From: Trebonia sp.
Lineage (GTDB): Bacteria > Actinomycetota > Actinomycetes > Streptosporangiales > Streptosporangiaceae
DNA length: 5,086 bases
Assembly (NCBI GenBank): GCA_030043595.1
Contig: JASHXJ010000395.1
Span: 1-5,086 of the forward strand
Direction: 5' to 3'
Position numbers and translations under genes: made by a program
Part shown: in pieces, positions 1 to 5,086 of the stretch
How positions within the stretch are numbered: position 1 is the first letter of the stretch
Layout of the letters: the number at the start of each line of letters is the position of its first letter
The notes under the pieces: model-generated
Told to the model about the DNA's origin: nothing
Databases searched by the model: none
What the model saw: the letters and a program-made list of their open reading frames with translations, nothing else

Positions 1-1796
1 CCCTGGGTGTAGGTCCGGCCGCTGGGCGTCGTCCACATGTGCCAGCCCGGAAGCGGCTGGTCCACTTTCCAGCCGCTGGACTGCTTGACCCGATGGCAGC
101 GGCGGCTGCGCATGCCCGCGTTGCAGGCGCACGTCCGTCCGCCGTTGTCGAACGGGACGGCGTGCTCGAAATCCGATTCACGGGCAGGCCTTGAACAGCA
201 CGGGAACGTGCACTTACCGTCGCGGATCTGGACCAGGTGGCGCAGCGTATCGCTGGGCTGGTAGCCGCGGGACTCATACCGGTGGTCGCATTCGGTCAGC
301 GGGACCGGGCGCAGTTCGACGGTGAGGTTCCTGCCTCCGGGCACGGTGATCGTCCAGCAGCCGTGCCCGCCTGGCGGGCCGGTGCCGTCGCGCCTGGTGA
401 ACGCCCAGGCGTCGTCCCTGCCGGGTGGCGGGTGTCTGGCCTGCTGCGTCCGGGTGGGCGGGGCGGGCCGGGTGGGCGGGGCAGGCCGGGCGGGAGGGGC
501 GGGCCTGGCGCAACCGTGACCGATGGCCCACCCGGCGGCGTTGGTGACCGTGACACACCATTCGCTGTGCGGGCTCCGGGCAGCGGCCGCGGCCAGGTCG
601 CGGGCCAGCGCGGGGTCGAGCGGGCCGAGGCCATTGGCCTCGCCGGGCCGCTCGGCCAGGTCCAGCAGGGTGGCGAACGGGATGGTCAGGTTCACGCGAG
701 CTGGCAGAGCCGGGCCAGTCGTGCCAGTCATGCCAGTCATGCCGGTCATGCCAGATGCGGCCGGCTGACCGCCAGCCGGGCCATCATCACCGCCATTGCC
801 GCTGCTGCTGCCGCCGCTGCCGCCACCACCACCACCCGGGCCGTCCCCGGAACAGCTGCCCTGTCCCCCCGCCTGGGCTTCGGCCTGCGCAGCCCGGGCC
901 TGGGCTATGCGGTCAGCGGCGCTGATGCTGTTCAAGATGTCGAGAAAGGCGAGCACCCGCAGCTGGTCCATCGTCGCGTCCGGGCTGACCCTGGCCTTCT
1001 TGTACTCCTGGGCGCGCTGATTCACGGCAGCGTTAGCAGCCAGCGCCGCGTCGGTGGGCAGCCCGTAGCCTGCCAGCGCGCAGGCACCGCCGTTTTCCCG
1101 CCAGAACCGGACCCGGGCCTCATCCCGCTCGGCCTGCTCGCGGCGCTTGCGCGCTCCTTCCGGGTCCACGCTCACCACGGCTGCCGCGGCTAGCTTGCCG
1201 ATCATCCCGGGCGTCTTGCCGGCCAGGTCATCGATGATCATGGCCTCGGCCCGCGCGGCGTTCTCATCGTCGAGCACGAATAGCTCTTCGACGACGATCT
1301 TCGCCTTCAGCAGGTCAATCGTGCCATCGGCAAGCTTCGCGCCGATGCCGGGCAGCCGGGCGGCCAGCTCCCAGGCAACGACCAGCAGCTTGTCGGCGGC
1401 CGGCAGCGACATGCCCAGCGCCGCGGTCACCTCGTGGGCCAGGCCGTCCTCCCACGCGTCGGGCAGGTCGCCGTGCATCCGCGCCCGCAGCCCGGGCCGG
1501 GCGTGGCGGCGGATCATCTCCCGCAGCACGCCCAGCTTGGCAGCCGCGGCCCACGATTCCATCGCCGCCCACCGGCCCAGCAGGCCGGCCAGCTCGTCAT
1601 CGGTGGCACCAGTGCAGCGCTGTTCCGGTCCTGACACCTCAGCCAGCAGTGCGGCCAGCCCCGGGCCGGGGCAGCGGGTGTCGCCGGGACCGTCCTCGGC
1701 GAACGCGGCAAGCCGCCCGTCCCGGCTGCCGGGCAGCCCGGCATCGCGGCCGGGGTCGGCGCCCTGGCCGGGTCCGGGAGGCGGCGGCTGCGCCAT
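1..1796 (-). CDS. DUF222 domain protein with C-terminal HNH endonuclease domain (13E12 repeat family), 3' end outside window
   Basis: I translated 598 codons by hand from the ATG at 1796-1794 to the left edge with no stop. The start follows a strong GAAGGAG ribosome binding site after a 7-nt spacer. Residues about 65-300 match DUF222: a Trp-rich helix (W76, ESW at 80-82), 'KTPGMIGKLA', then 'FWRENGGACALAGYGLPTDAAL' style segments. Residues about 525-575 form an HNH finger: CTFPCC (529-534), H545 in 'DFEHAVPFDNGG', N559 and H568 in 'CHRVK'. The end, 'WTTPSGRTYTQG', is typical of the last residues of these proteins, so probably few codons are missing. Two low-complexity linkers are present: Gly/Ser plus Met-Thr-Gly repeats (321-361) and Pro/Arg repeats (about 430-449). 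Such genes are multicopy in actinomycetes. Metal-dependent DNA cleavage is expected from the fold, but the biological role is unknown. Compared with the common family motif, the Cys/His ligand pattern is altered (see findings). The family call is firm; activity is inferred. Confidence 0.5.
   Translation of the reverse strand, partial: MAQPPPPGPGQGADPGRDAGLPGSRDGRLAAFAEDGPGDTRCPGPGLAALLAEVSGPEQRCTGATDDELAGLLGRWAAMESWAAAAKLGVLREMIRRHARPGLRARMHGDLPDAWEDGLAHEVTAALGMSLPAADKLLVVAWELAARLPGIGAKLADGTIDLLKAKIVVEELFVLDDENAARAEAMIIDDLAGKTPGMIGKLAAAAVVSVDPEGARKRREQAERDEARVRFWRENGGACALAGYGLPTDAALAANAAVNQRAQEYKKARVSPDATMDQLRVLAFLDILNSISAADRIAQARAAQAEAQAGGQGSCSGDGPGGGGGGSGGSSSGNGGDDGPAGGQPAASGMTGMTGMTGTTGPALPARVNLTIPFATLLDLAERPGEANGLGPLDPALARDLAAAAARSPHSEWCVTVTNAAGWAIGHGCARPAPPARPAPPTRPAPPTRTQQARHPPPGRDDAWAFTRRDGTGPPGGHGCWTITVPGGRNLTVELRPVPLTECDHRYESRGYQPSDTLRHLVQIRDGKCTFPCCSRPARESDFEHAVPFDNGGRTCACNAGMRSRRCHRVKQSSGWKVDQPLPGWHMWTTPSGRTYTQ
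451..504. repeat. 18-bp tandem repeat, three copies, coding for a Pro-rich linker
   Basis: Three consecutive 18-bp units occur at 451-468, 469-486 and 487-504. The first two differ at one position and the third at a few. The period is six codons, so frame is kept in the minus-strand HNH gene, and the units encode (A/T)RPAPP-type hexapeptides. They sit between the DUF222 part and the HNH finger and probably form a flexible linker that varies in length between strains. Confidence 0.5.
714..749. repeat. 9-bp tandem repeat, four copies, coding for Met-Thr-Gly
   Basis: Four 9-bp units (gccagtcgt, gccagtcat, gccagtcat, gccggtcat) run head to tail. On the minus strand they encode MTG-MTG-MTG-TTG at residues 350-361 of the DUF222/HNH protein. 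The period is a multiple of three, so copy-number change would not break the frame. The repeats lie just C-terminal to the poly-Gly stretch. Confidence 0.5.
795..836. repeat. Gly/Ser codon run (low complexity)
   Basis: A run of acc/gcc/gct triplets reads on the minus strand as GGGGGGSGGSSSGN (residues 321-334) in the DUF222/HNH protein. It looks like a disordered linker between the DUF222 helical region and the part leading to the HNH finger. Triplet slippage is a plausible origin. Confidence 0.5.
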
Positions 1797-1803
1797 CAGA
1801 GGG

Positions 1804-1810
1804 CTCCTTC
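1804..1810 (-). promoter_or_regulatory. Ribosome binding site of the DUF222/HNH gene
   Basis: GAAGGAG on the minus strand ends 7 nt before the ATG at 1796. It is a near-ideal Shine-Dalgarno sequence and fixes this start over the many internal Met and Val codons. Confidence 0.5.
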
Positions 1811-1846
1811 GTTCAGATTGACGAGGATATTGCGTTGCTACATCGA

Positions 1847-1855
1847 ATATTATCA
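1847..1855 (-). promoter_or_regulatory. Possible extended -10 promoter element of the DUF222/HNH gene
   Basis: The minus strand reads TG-A-TAATAT, an extended -10 form (TGN plus a TANNNT hexamer), inside a pocket of about 40% GC (1811-1870). Transcription would start near 1839, giving a leader of roughly 45 nt that contains the GAAGGAG site. No good -35 hexamer lies at 16-18 bp, so this is a tentative call. Confidence 0.5.
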
Positions 1856-1873
1856 CGATTAAGGTCACCAGGC

Positions 1874-1887
1874 AGCCCGGACGGGCT
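1874..1887. promoter_or_regulatory. 14-bp palindrome in divergent intergenic region (candidate operator)
   Basis: AGCCCG-GA-CGGGCT is a perfect 6-bp inverted repeat with a 2-bp centre. It lies about 20 bp upstream of the putative -10 of the HNH gene and upstream of the lipoprotein gene on the other strand. It has no following T-run on either strand, so it does not look like a terminator. Operator function is inferred from position and symmetry only, and short GC palindromes arise easily in such DNA. Confidence 0.5.
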
Positions 1888-1978
1888 TACCATATCGATA
1901 CTCTTCACTGACTAACGGGGTTGCTTGTCAACGGCCATCAGGAGATCGGAGTGCGCGGAAATTGTCCATTTTCTGTCA

Positions 1979-2008
1979 ATGACTTCGTGTGCCCGCAGTT
2001 GGGATGAT
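1979..2008 (+). promoter_or_regulatory. Weak candidate promoter of the lipoprotein gene
   Basis: ATGACT (1979-1984) and GATGAT (2003-2008) are separated by 18 bp, each matching four of six consensus positions. A start near 2015 would give a leader of about 50 nt carrying the GGAG site. This is the best pair I could find on the plus strand of this intergenic region, but it is weak. Confidence 0.5.
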
Positions 2009-2054
2009 CTGCACGTCAGTGGTGGTGGCTCTGTCGCGCCTGGGCACAAGAAAC

Positions 2055-2063
2055 GGAGAAGGG
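2055..2063 (+). promoter_or_regulatory. Ribosome binding site of the lipoprotein gene
   Basis: GGAGAAGGG precedes the ATG at 2065. The GGAG core (2055-2058) is 6 nt from the start codon, which supports this start. The start also leaves a complete signal peptide in the product. Confidence 0.5.
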
Positions 2064-2064
2064 C

Positions 2065-2709
2065 ATGAAGGTAACGCTCTCCTGGCGCCTGCTAGCGGCC
2101 ATTGCCGGGACCACGGCGGTCGCGGTCGGATGCCTGGCGGGGTGCGGGTCGTCATCGCCGGCGGTGACGGTGACGGTGGGGCCAGGCACCACGGCGTCTG
2201 CATCGGCCGCCAGCGGCACGCAGCCGGGCACGGCGGGACTGCCACCCGGGCAGGGAACCTTCCAGATCCAGGGCACTGTCACGGAGTTCGACCCGGGCAG
2301 GCAGTCGATCACGCTCCAGGGGACGGTGGACGGCCTGGCGCTGAGCGCGACGGGCACCGGGAGCGGCACCCCAGCCGGGGGGTTCGTCGGGCAGGATGGC
2401 TTCTGCGAGCCGTTCGGGCAGGCCGGCAGTTCGGCCAGCGGCACCCTGGGCGGCGTCCCGTTCACCGTCACGCTGGCGGGCTGCTCCGAGGACAGCAGCT
2501 ACGACCTCACCGCCACCTACACCGGCGACTGGGGCAGCCGCGCCGTCAACGTCACACTCACCACGAACATTAACAGCAGCAGCTCGACGCCGACGCTGGG
2601 CGGAACGGTCGGTACGCAGCAGGTCAGCGGCTCGGTACCGGATATCGTGCTCGCCTCCGACGCCCCGGGCCAGACCAGCCAGATCAGCGGCACCATCACC
2701 GTCTCCTGA
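2065..2709 (+). CDS. Predicted secreted lipoprotein of unknown function (214 aa)
   Basis: I do not recognise the mature domain. The N-terminus is a type II signal peptide: basic K2 and R8, a hydrophobic stretch at residues 9-23, and the lipobox L24-A25-G26-C27. C27 should be lipidated and anchored outside the cytoplasmic membrane. Residues 28-62 are a Ser/Thr/Ala/Gly/Pro-rich tether. Residues 65-214 alternate short Thr/Val/Gly-rich segments that look like beta strands (for example TFQIQGTVTEF, PFTVTLAGC, QISGTITVS), with very few Lys and a single Trp. Only two other cysteines occur after the lipobox, C114 and C140, so one disulfide is possible. The gene has its own ribosome binding site and no same-strand neighbour, and it is convergent with the oxidoreductase gene 32 bp downstream. 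A beta-sandwich binding or surface role is a guess; export and lipidation are well supported. Confidence 0.5.
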   Translation: MKVTLSWRLLAAIAGTTAVAVGCLAGCGSSSPAVTVTVGPGTTASASAASGTQPGTAGLPPGQGTFQIQGTVTEFDPGRQSITLQGTVDGLALSATGTGSGTPAGGFVGQDGFCEPFGQAGSSASGTLGGVPFTVTLAGCSEDSSYDLTATYTGDWGSRAVNVTLTTNINSSSSTPTLGGTVGTQQVSGSVPDIVLASDAPGQTSQISGTITVS

Positions 2710-2741
2710 GGACTGCCGGACTACCCAGTGAATGCGGGCGG

Positions 2742-3593
2742 CTAGTAGAAGAACGCGATCGTGCGGAATTCGACGCTTTCGCGAGGATGGGTGCCGGGCG
2801 TCGTCTGGTCGTGGAAGGCGGTGTGCGGCGCGCGCCAGGCGATCGAGTGGTCGGTGTCGTGCAGCTTGAACAGCAGGATCTCGTCCGCGCGCATGCCGGG
2901 GAAGTACCACCAGCGGTGCGCCGGGCGGTGCAGGAAGATCGACCCGGCCGGCTGGGAGTCCGGGTCGTCGATGTCGGGCACGTCGTCCGGGTCGGGCAGC
3001 TGGTCGACGAACAGGAGCAGGTTCGGCTCGCCTTCCGCGTCGTCGACGCTGCGGTAGTCCAGGATCGCGAGCGGCCAGTCCTGGGGCGGCTGGCTGAACG
3101 TGCGCCACAGGCTCGTCATCAGCGCCCGCCGGTACGGCCGGCCGCCCGGCGAGGCGGCGGTCAGCCTGGCGTCCGCCCGCCCGGGGTGCATGTCGACGTG
3201 CACGTCGGGTGCGGGCGGCTGCGCCCCGTTCAGCTCCTTGGTCGCGCGCCGGATCACCCAGCCGAGCGGCACGACCTCGTCCGCGTCCGTCACCTGGCGG
3301 ACCAGGTCGGTCACCTCGGCGGTGTAGACGCCGTCGAGCTGGGTGGCGTCCGCGAAGTCGGTGACAATGCTGCGGTGCTCCAGCAGCGTGAACCCGCTCG
3401 AGTCGAGGCTGAAATCGTCGCGGTAAGGCCGCCCGTCGTTGATCGTCACGGTCTGCGGGGCGTACTGGGTGGTCGTCATGTGCCCGCCCTGGGCGACGTA
3501 CAGCCTGTTGCGAGTCGACCAGGGCGCGAGGTAGTTGAGAGTCGCCGGCACCCCGGCAGGAGCATCGACGTTGACACCGTTCATACGACCCAC
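2742..3593 (-). CDS. CmcJ/NvfI-family oxidoreductase (putative Fe(II)/2-oxoglutarate-type enzyme)
   Basis: The 283-residue product has the layout of the CmcJ/NvfI family, which includes CmcJ of cephamycin 7-alpha-methoxylation and fungal tailoring oxygenases. Its length is near-full for the family. Visible marks are 'TLNYLAP' near the N-terminus (18-24), H132-V-D134, 'SLWR' (161-164), 'WPLAILDYRSV' (173-183), 'HRWWYFPGMRADEILLFKLHDTD' (226-248), 'PHTAFHD' (256-262) and 'PRESVEFRTIAFFY' at the C-terminus. H132, D134 and H257 are the likely iron triad, and R271 may bind a carboxylate; this follows from family knowledge. The substrate is unknown. An acidic insert, PDPDDVPDIDDPD (200-212), looks unusual. 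The longest reading starts at a GTG (3593); an ATG at 3584 (M4) is equally possible, and neither has a clear ribosome binding site. No cephamycin genes are visible nearby, so a beta-lactam role should not be assumed. The gene is divergent from the PucR-type regulator. Confidence 0.5.
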   Translation of the reverse strand: MGRMNGVNVDAPAGVPATLNYLAPWSTRNRLYVAQGGHMTTTQYAPQTVTINDGRPYRDDFSLDSSGFTLLEHRSIVTDFADATQLDGVYTAEVTDLVRQVTDADEVVPLGWVIRRATKELNGAQPPAPDVHVDMHPGRADARLTAASPGGRPYRRALMTSLWRTFSQPPQDWPLAILDYRSVDDAEGEPNLLLFVDQLPDPDDVPDIDDPDSQPAGSIFLHRPAHRWWYFPGMRADEILLFKLHDTDHSIAWRAPHTAFHDQTTPGTHPRESVEFRTIAFFY

Positions 3594-3597
3594 TATG
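3592..3597 (-). promoter_or_regulatory. Possible -10 element for leaderless transcription of the oxidoreductase gene
   Basis: CATAGT on the minus strand (3597-3592) is followed by 7 nt and then the A of the in-frame ATG at 3584, the spacing expected if the transcript begins at the start codon. This would make M4, not the GTG, the true start. The -35 region at 18 bp (TAGTGC) is poor, so the call is tentative. It fits the absence of a Shine-Dalgarno sequence. Confidence 0.5.
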
Positions 3598-3638
3598 CGC
3601 TCGAATGGATATGGTGCACTAGCGTGCCCGGGAAGAGA

Positions 3639-3654
3639 CGGCCGGGTCCGGCCG
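3639..3654. promoter_or_regulatory. 16-bp palindrome between divergent genes (candidate operator)
   Basis: CGGCCGG-GT-CCGGCCG is a perfect 7-bp inverted repeat around a 2-bp centre. It lies in the 180-bp region between the oxidoreductase and PucR-type regulator genes, about 55 bp from the oxidoreductase start. It could be a regulator site or, as RNA, a hairpin. Pure G/C composition makes chance occurrence more likely than for a mixed-base site. Confidence 0.5.
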
Positions 3655-3716
3655 ACCGCCCTGTCACGGGTTCCTGTACCTATCGGCCAGTATTGGAGTG
3701 GCGGCCGCGACCGTCT

Positions 3717-3733
3717 TTGGGTCAGATGCCCAA
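3717..3733. promoter_or_regulatory. Inverted repeat TTGGG-N7-CCCAA abutting the regulator promoter (candidate operator)
   Basis: Two 5-bp arms with a 7-bp spacer end three bases before the -35 hexamer of the regulator promoter. The arms mix A/T and G/C bases, so the repeat is less trivially explained by GC content. The position suits autoregulation or activation of the PucR-type gene and could also influence the divergent oxidoreductase gene. Protein binding is inferred. Confidence 0.5.
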
Positions 3734-3736
3734 GAT

Positions 3737-3766
3737 TTGTCCGGCCTCTCGTACCTTCCGTACAAT
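3737..3766 (+). promoter_or_regulatory. Leaderless sigma-70-type promoter of the PucR-family gene
   Basis: TTGTCC (3737-3742), an 18-bp spacer and TACAAT (3761-3766) are followed by 7 nt and the ATG at 3774. TACAAT matches five of six -10 consensus bases, and TTGTCC keeps the TTG core. Transcription would begin at or next to the A of the start codon, which agrees with the complete lack of a Shine-Dalgarno sequence there. Leaderless mRNAs are common in actinomycetes. Confidence 0.5.
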
Positions 3767-3773
3767 CGCGGCC

Positions 3774-5086
3774 ATGGCGAGCAGGGTGCGAGAGGAGAGC
3801 GCGGCGGTGCTGGCCGACTTCGTCGCCGGGCTGTCGGCCGGCTCGCCCTTGACGCCCGCGACCCCCGTGAACGAGCCGGCGGACCTGGCGGCGGCCGGCG
3901 CCGGGCTAACCCCGGGCGCGGTCGGCTGGGCGGTCGCGCTCGGGCACCGCTGCTCGGCGGCGACGCTGGTGTCCATGGGCGACCATGCGGCCAAGCTGTC
4001 CGAGGACGGCACCCGGCACGCCATCGAGATCTCAATGCTAGGGCTGCTGCGGCGGCTGTCCGGCGACGCCGCGGTGGCCCCGCTCAACGAATGGCAGCTC
4101 ACGACGGCCCGCACGATGGCGCGGCTGGACTGGCCGTACGAGCGGTACGTCATGGGGCTGCGGCTGGCCCAGGACATGGCGCTCGAGGCGCTGCTCGACA
4201 GGGCTGTCCGGCACGAGCCCGCGGACGCCCGGCCCGGCCTGATGCGGGCAGTCACCAACGGCGTGGCCGGCTACTTCGACGACAGCGTGCGCGGCGTCAT
4301 CACCGAGTACCTGGCCGAACGGCAGCGTGCGATCGCGCAGAGCCTGGCTGAGCGCCGTAGCCTCGTCGCCGCCCTCGTCGCGGGCGAGCCTGTTCCGCAC
4401 GATGTCGCGGCCACCACCCTTGGCATCGACCTTGCCCAGCACCACCTGGCACTGATCCTGTGGCGTCCGGGCGCTGGCCGCGGGCCAGCCGCCGAGGACA
4501 CCCCGGCCTGGTCGAGAAGCCAGCTCGAGCTCGCCGCGAACCGCGCGGCGGGCAGGCTGCGCGCGTCGGCGACCCTCACCATGCCAGCCGACTCGGCAAT
4601 GCCCGCCGGCAATGACGACACGCTGCTGTGCTGGCTGACCAGCCCGCTTCCCTTCCCGTCCGGCCACCTGGAGGCGCTCACCCAGCTGTTCGGCGCGGGC
4701 ACGGAGGTCAGCGTCGCCGTGGGCGTGCCGGGCCAGGGCGCCGCGGGCTTTCGCCGCAGCCACCTGGCGGCGCGCGACGCGCACCAGGTCGCGGGCTACG
4801 GGCCGCGTTCCGGGGTCGCCGGCTACGCCGACGTCGGCGCCATCGCCCTGCTGTCGGCCGACCTCGAGCGCGCCCGCTGGTTCGTCGGCGAAGAGCTGGG
4901 CCGCCTCGGGGAGGACGGCCCCGCGTTCGGCGACCTGCGTGCCACGGCCCTGTGCTACCTGGAATCCGGCCGGAACCTGATCGACACCGCGCGGCGGCTG
5001 CATGTGCACAGGAACACCGTGGTCTACCGGCTCGCCAAGATCGAGCGGCTGCTCGGCCGCCCGCTGGAGCAGCGGCCGTTCGCCAC
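3774..5086 (+). CDS. PucR/CdaR-family transcriptional regulator, 3' end outside window
   Basis: From the ATG at 3774 the frame is open for 437 codons to the right edge. Three parts are visible. Residues about 8-165 resemble the RsbRD-type N-terminal helical domain, including 'DWPYERYVMGLRLAQDMALEALL' around W120. Residues about 215-345 resemble the CdaR GGDEF-like domain, with 'HHLALILW' at 223-230 and 'VGVPGQGAAGFRRSH' at 316-330. Residues about 396-430 are the PucR-type C-terminal helix-turn-helix, with 'TARRLHVHRNTVVYRLAKIERLLGR'. The product is a cytoplasmic DNA-binding regulator whose ligand is unknown. Only a short tail should be missing, since the helix-turn-helix is normally near the C-terminus. 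The 3774 start is favoured by the leaderless promoter. An in-frame ATG at 3726 would add 16 residues but has no ribosome binding site and lies upstream of that promoter. The gene is divergent from the CmcJ-like gene, its most likely local target. Confidence 0.5.
   Translation, partial: MASRVREESAAVLADFVAGLSAGSPLTPATPVNEPADLAAAGAGLTPGAVGWAVALGHRCSAATLVSMGDHAAKLSEDGTRHAIEISMLGLLRRLSGDAAVAPLNEWQLTTARTMARLDWPYERYVMGLRLAQDMALEALLDRAVRHEPADARPGLMRAVTNGVAGYFDDSVRGVITEYLAERQRAIAQSLAERRSLVAALVAGEPVPHDVAATTLGIDLAQHHLALILWRPGAGRGPAAEDTPAWSRSQLELAANRAAGRLRASATLTMPADSAMPAGNDDTLLCWLTSPLPFPSGHLEALTQLFGAGTEVSVAVGVPGQGAAGFRRSHLAARDAHQVAGYGPRSGVAGYADVGAIALLSADLERARWFVGEELGRLGEDGPAFGDLRATALCYLESGRNLIDTARRLHVHRNTVVYRLAKIERLLGRPLEQRPFA

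Noticed and set aside
237..1193. Long plus-strand open frame (318 codons)
   Set aside because: It lies antisense to the DUF222/HNH gene, is made of low-complexity Arg/Gly/Ala runs, and arises from high-GC codon bias. The minus-strand reading has recognisable domains and a ribosome binding site.
1..1796. Homing endonuclease or mobile element carrying the HNH domain
   Set aside because: No intron, intein, terminal repeats or transposase is visible. The DUF222-HNH architecture is a standard free-standing chromosomal family in actinomycetes.
1147..1821. Plus-strand open frame of 224 codons, Ser/Ala/Pro-rich
   Set aside because: It is a shadow of the same minus-strand gene, it even runs over that gene's start and ribosome binding site, and it has no family features.
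2685..2745. Terminator between the convergent lipoprotein and oxidoreductase genes
   Set aside because: Only short, widely spaced complementary arms (CGGCA/TGCCG, GCCG/CGGC) are present, with long loops and no T-run, so no terminator can be supported.
2152..3108. Minus-strand open frame of 318 codons spanning two genes
   Set aside because: It overlaps both the lipoprotein (antisense) and the oxidoreductase gene (same strand, other frame) and is Arg/Ala-rich without motifs. Both overlapped genes have clear family or signal-peptide evidence.
2742..3593. Cephamycin biosynthesis role and the symbol cmcJ
   Set aside because: The family also includes enzymes of quite different pathways. No beta-lactam genes or CmcI partner are visible, so only family membership is claimed.
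3726..3773. Upstream in-frame ATG as start of the PucR-family gene
   Set aside because: No ribosome binding site precedes it, and the best promoter lies downstream of it with its start point at ATG 3774.
4038..5009. Minus-strand open frame of 323 codons
   Set aside because: It is antisense to the PucR-family gene, whose frame carries the conserved GGDEF-like and helix-turn-helix motifs.

Overview
The window is GC-rich throughout, apart from a 40% GC pocket at about 1811-1870. It uses high-GC codons and carries a DUF222/HNH-type gene. This points to a soil-type actinomycete (Actinomycetota, possibly a Streptosporangiales- or Trebonia-like lineage). The phylum is well supported; anything finer is a guess. 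Four protein genes fill almost the whole window, and two of them run off its ends.

Layout: (1) 1-1796, minus strand: a DUF222 (13E12-repeat-type) protein with a C-terminal HNH endonuclease domain, missing only its extreme C-terminus. Its interdomain regions contain in-frame tandem repeats. (2) 1797-2064: a divergent intergenic region with the AT-rich pocket, a ribosome binding site on each side, a 14-bp palindrome and tentative promoters. (3) 2065-2709, plus strand: a 214-residue Ser/Thr/Gly-rich predicted lipoprotein of unknown function. (4) 2742-3593, minus strand: a CmcJ/NvfI-family oxidoreductase, a probable Fe(II)/2-oxoglutarate-type enzyme, convergent with the lipoprotein gene and 32 bp from it. 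(5) 3594-3773: a divergent control region with two inverted repeats and a well-formed leaderless promoter reading right. (6) 3774-5086, plus strand: a PucR/CdaR-type transcriptional regulator with an RsbRD-like N-terminal domain, a GGDEF-like middle domain and a C-terminal helix-turn-helix, running off the right edge.

How the genes relate: the only pair whose arrangement suggests a working link is the oxidoreductase and the PucR-type regulator, which are divergent and share 180 bp. Regulators of this family often control adjacent catabolic or redox genes, so a local regulator-enzyme unit is plausible but unproven. The lipoprotein and the HNH gene look independent of it. I found no convincing evidence of an undescribed multigene system. 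The points most worth following are the leaderless-start architecture of the divergent pair, the candidate operators beside it, and the orphan lipoprotein.
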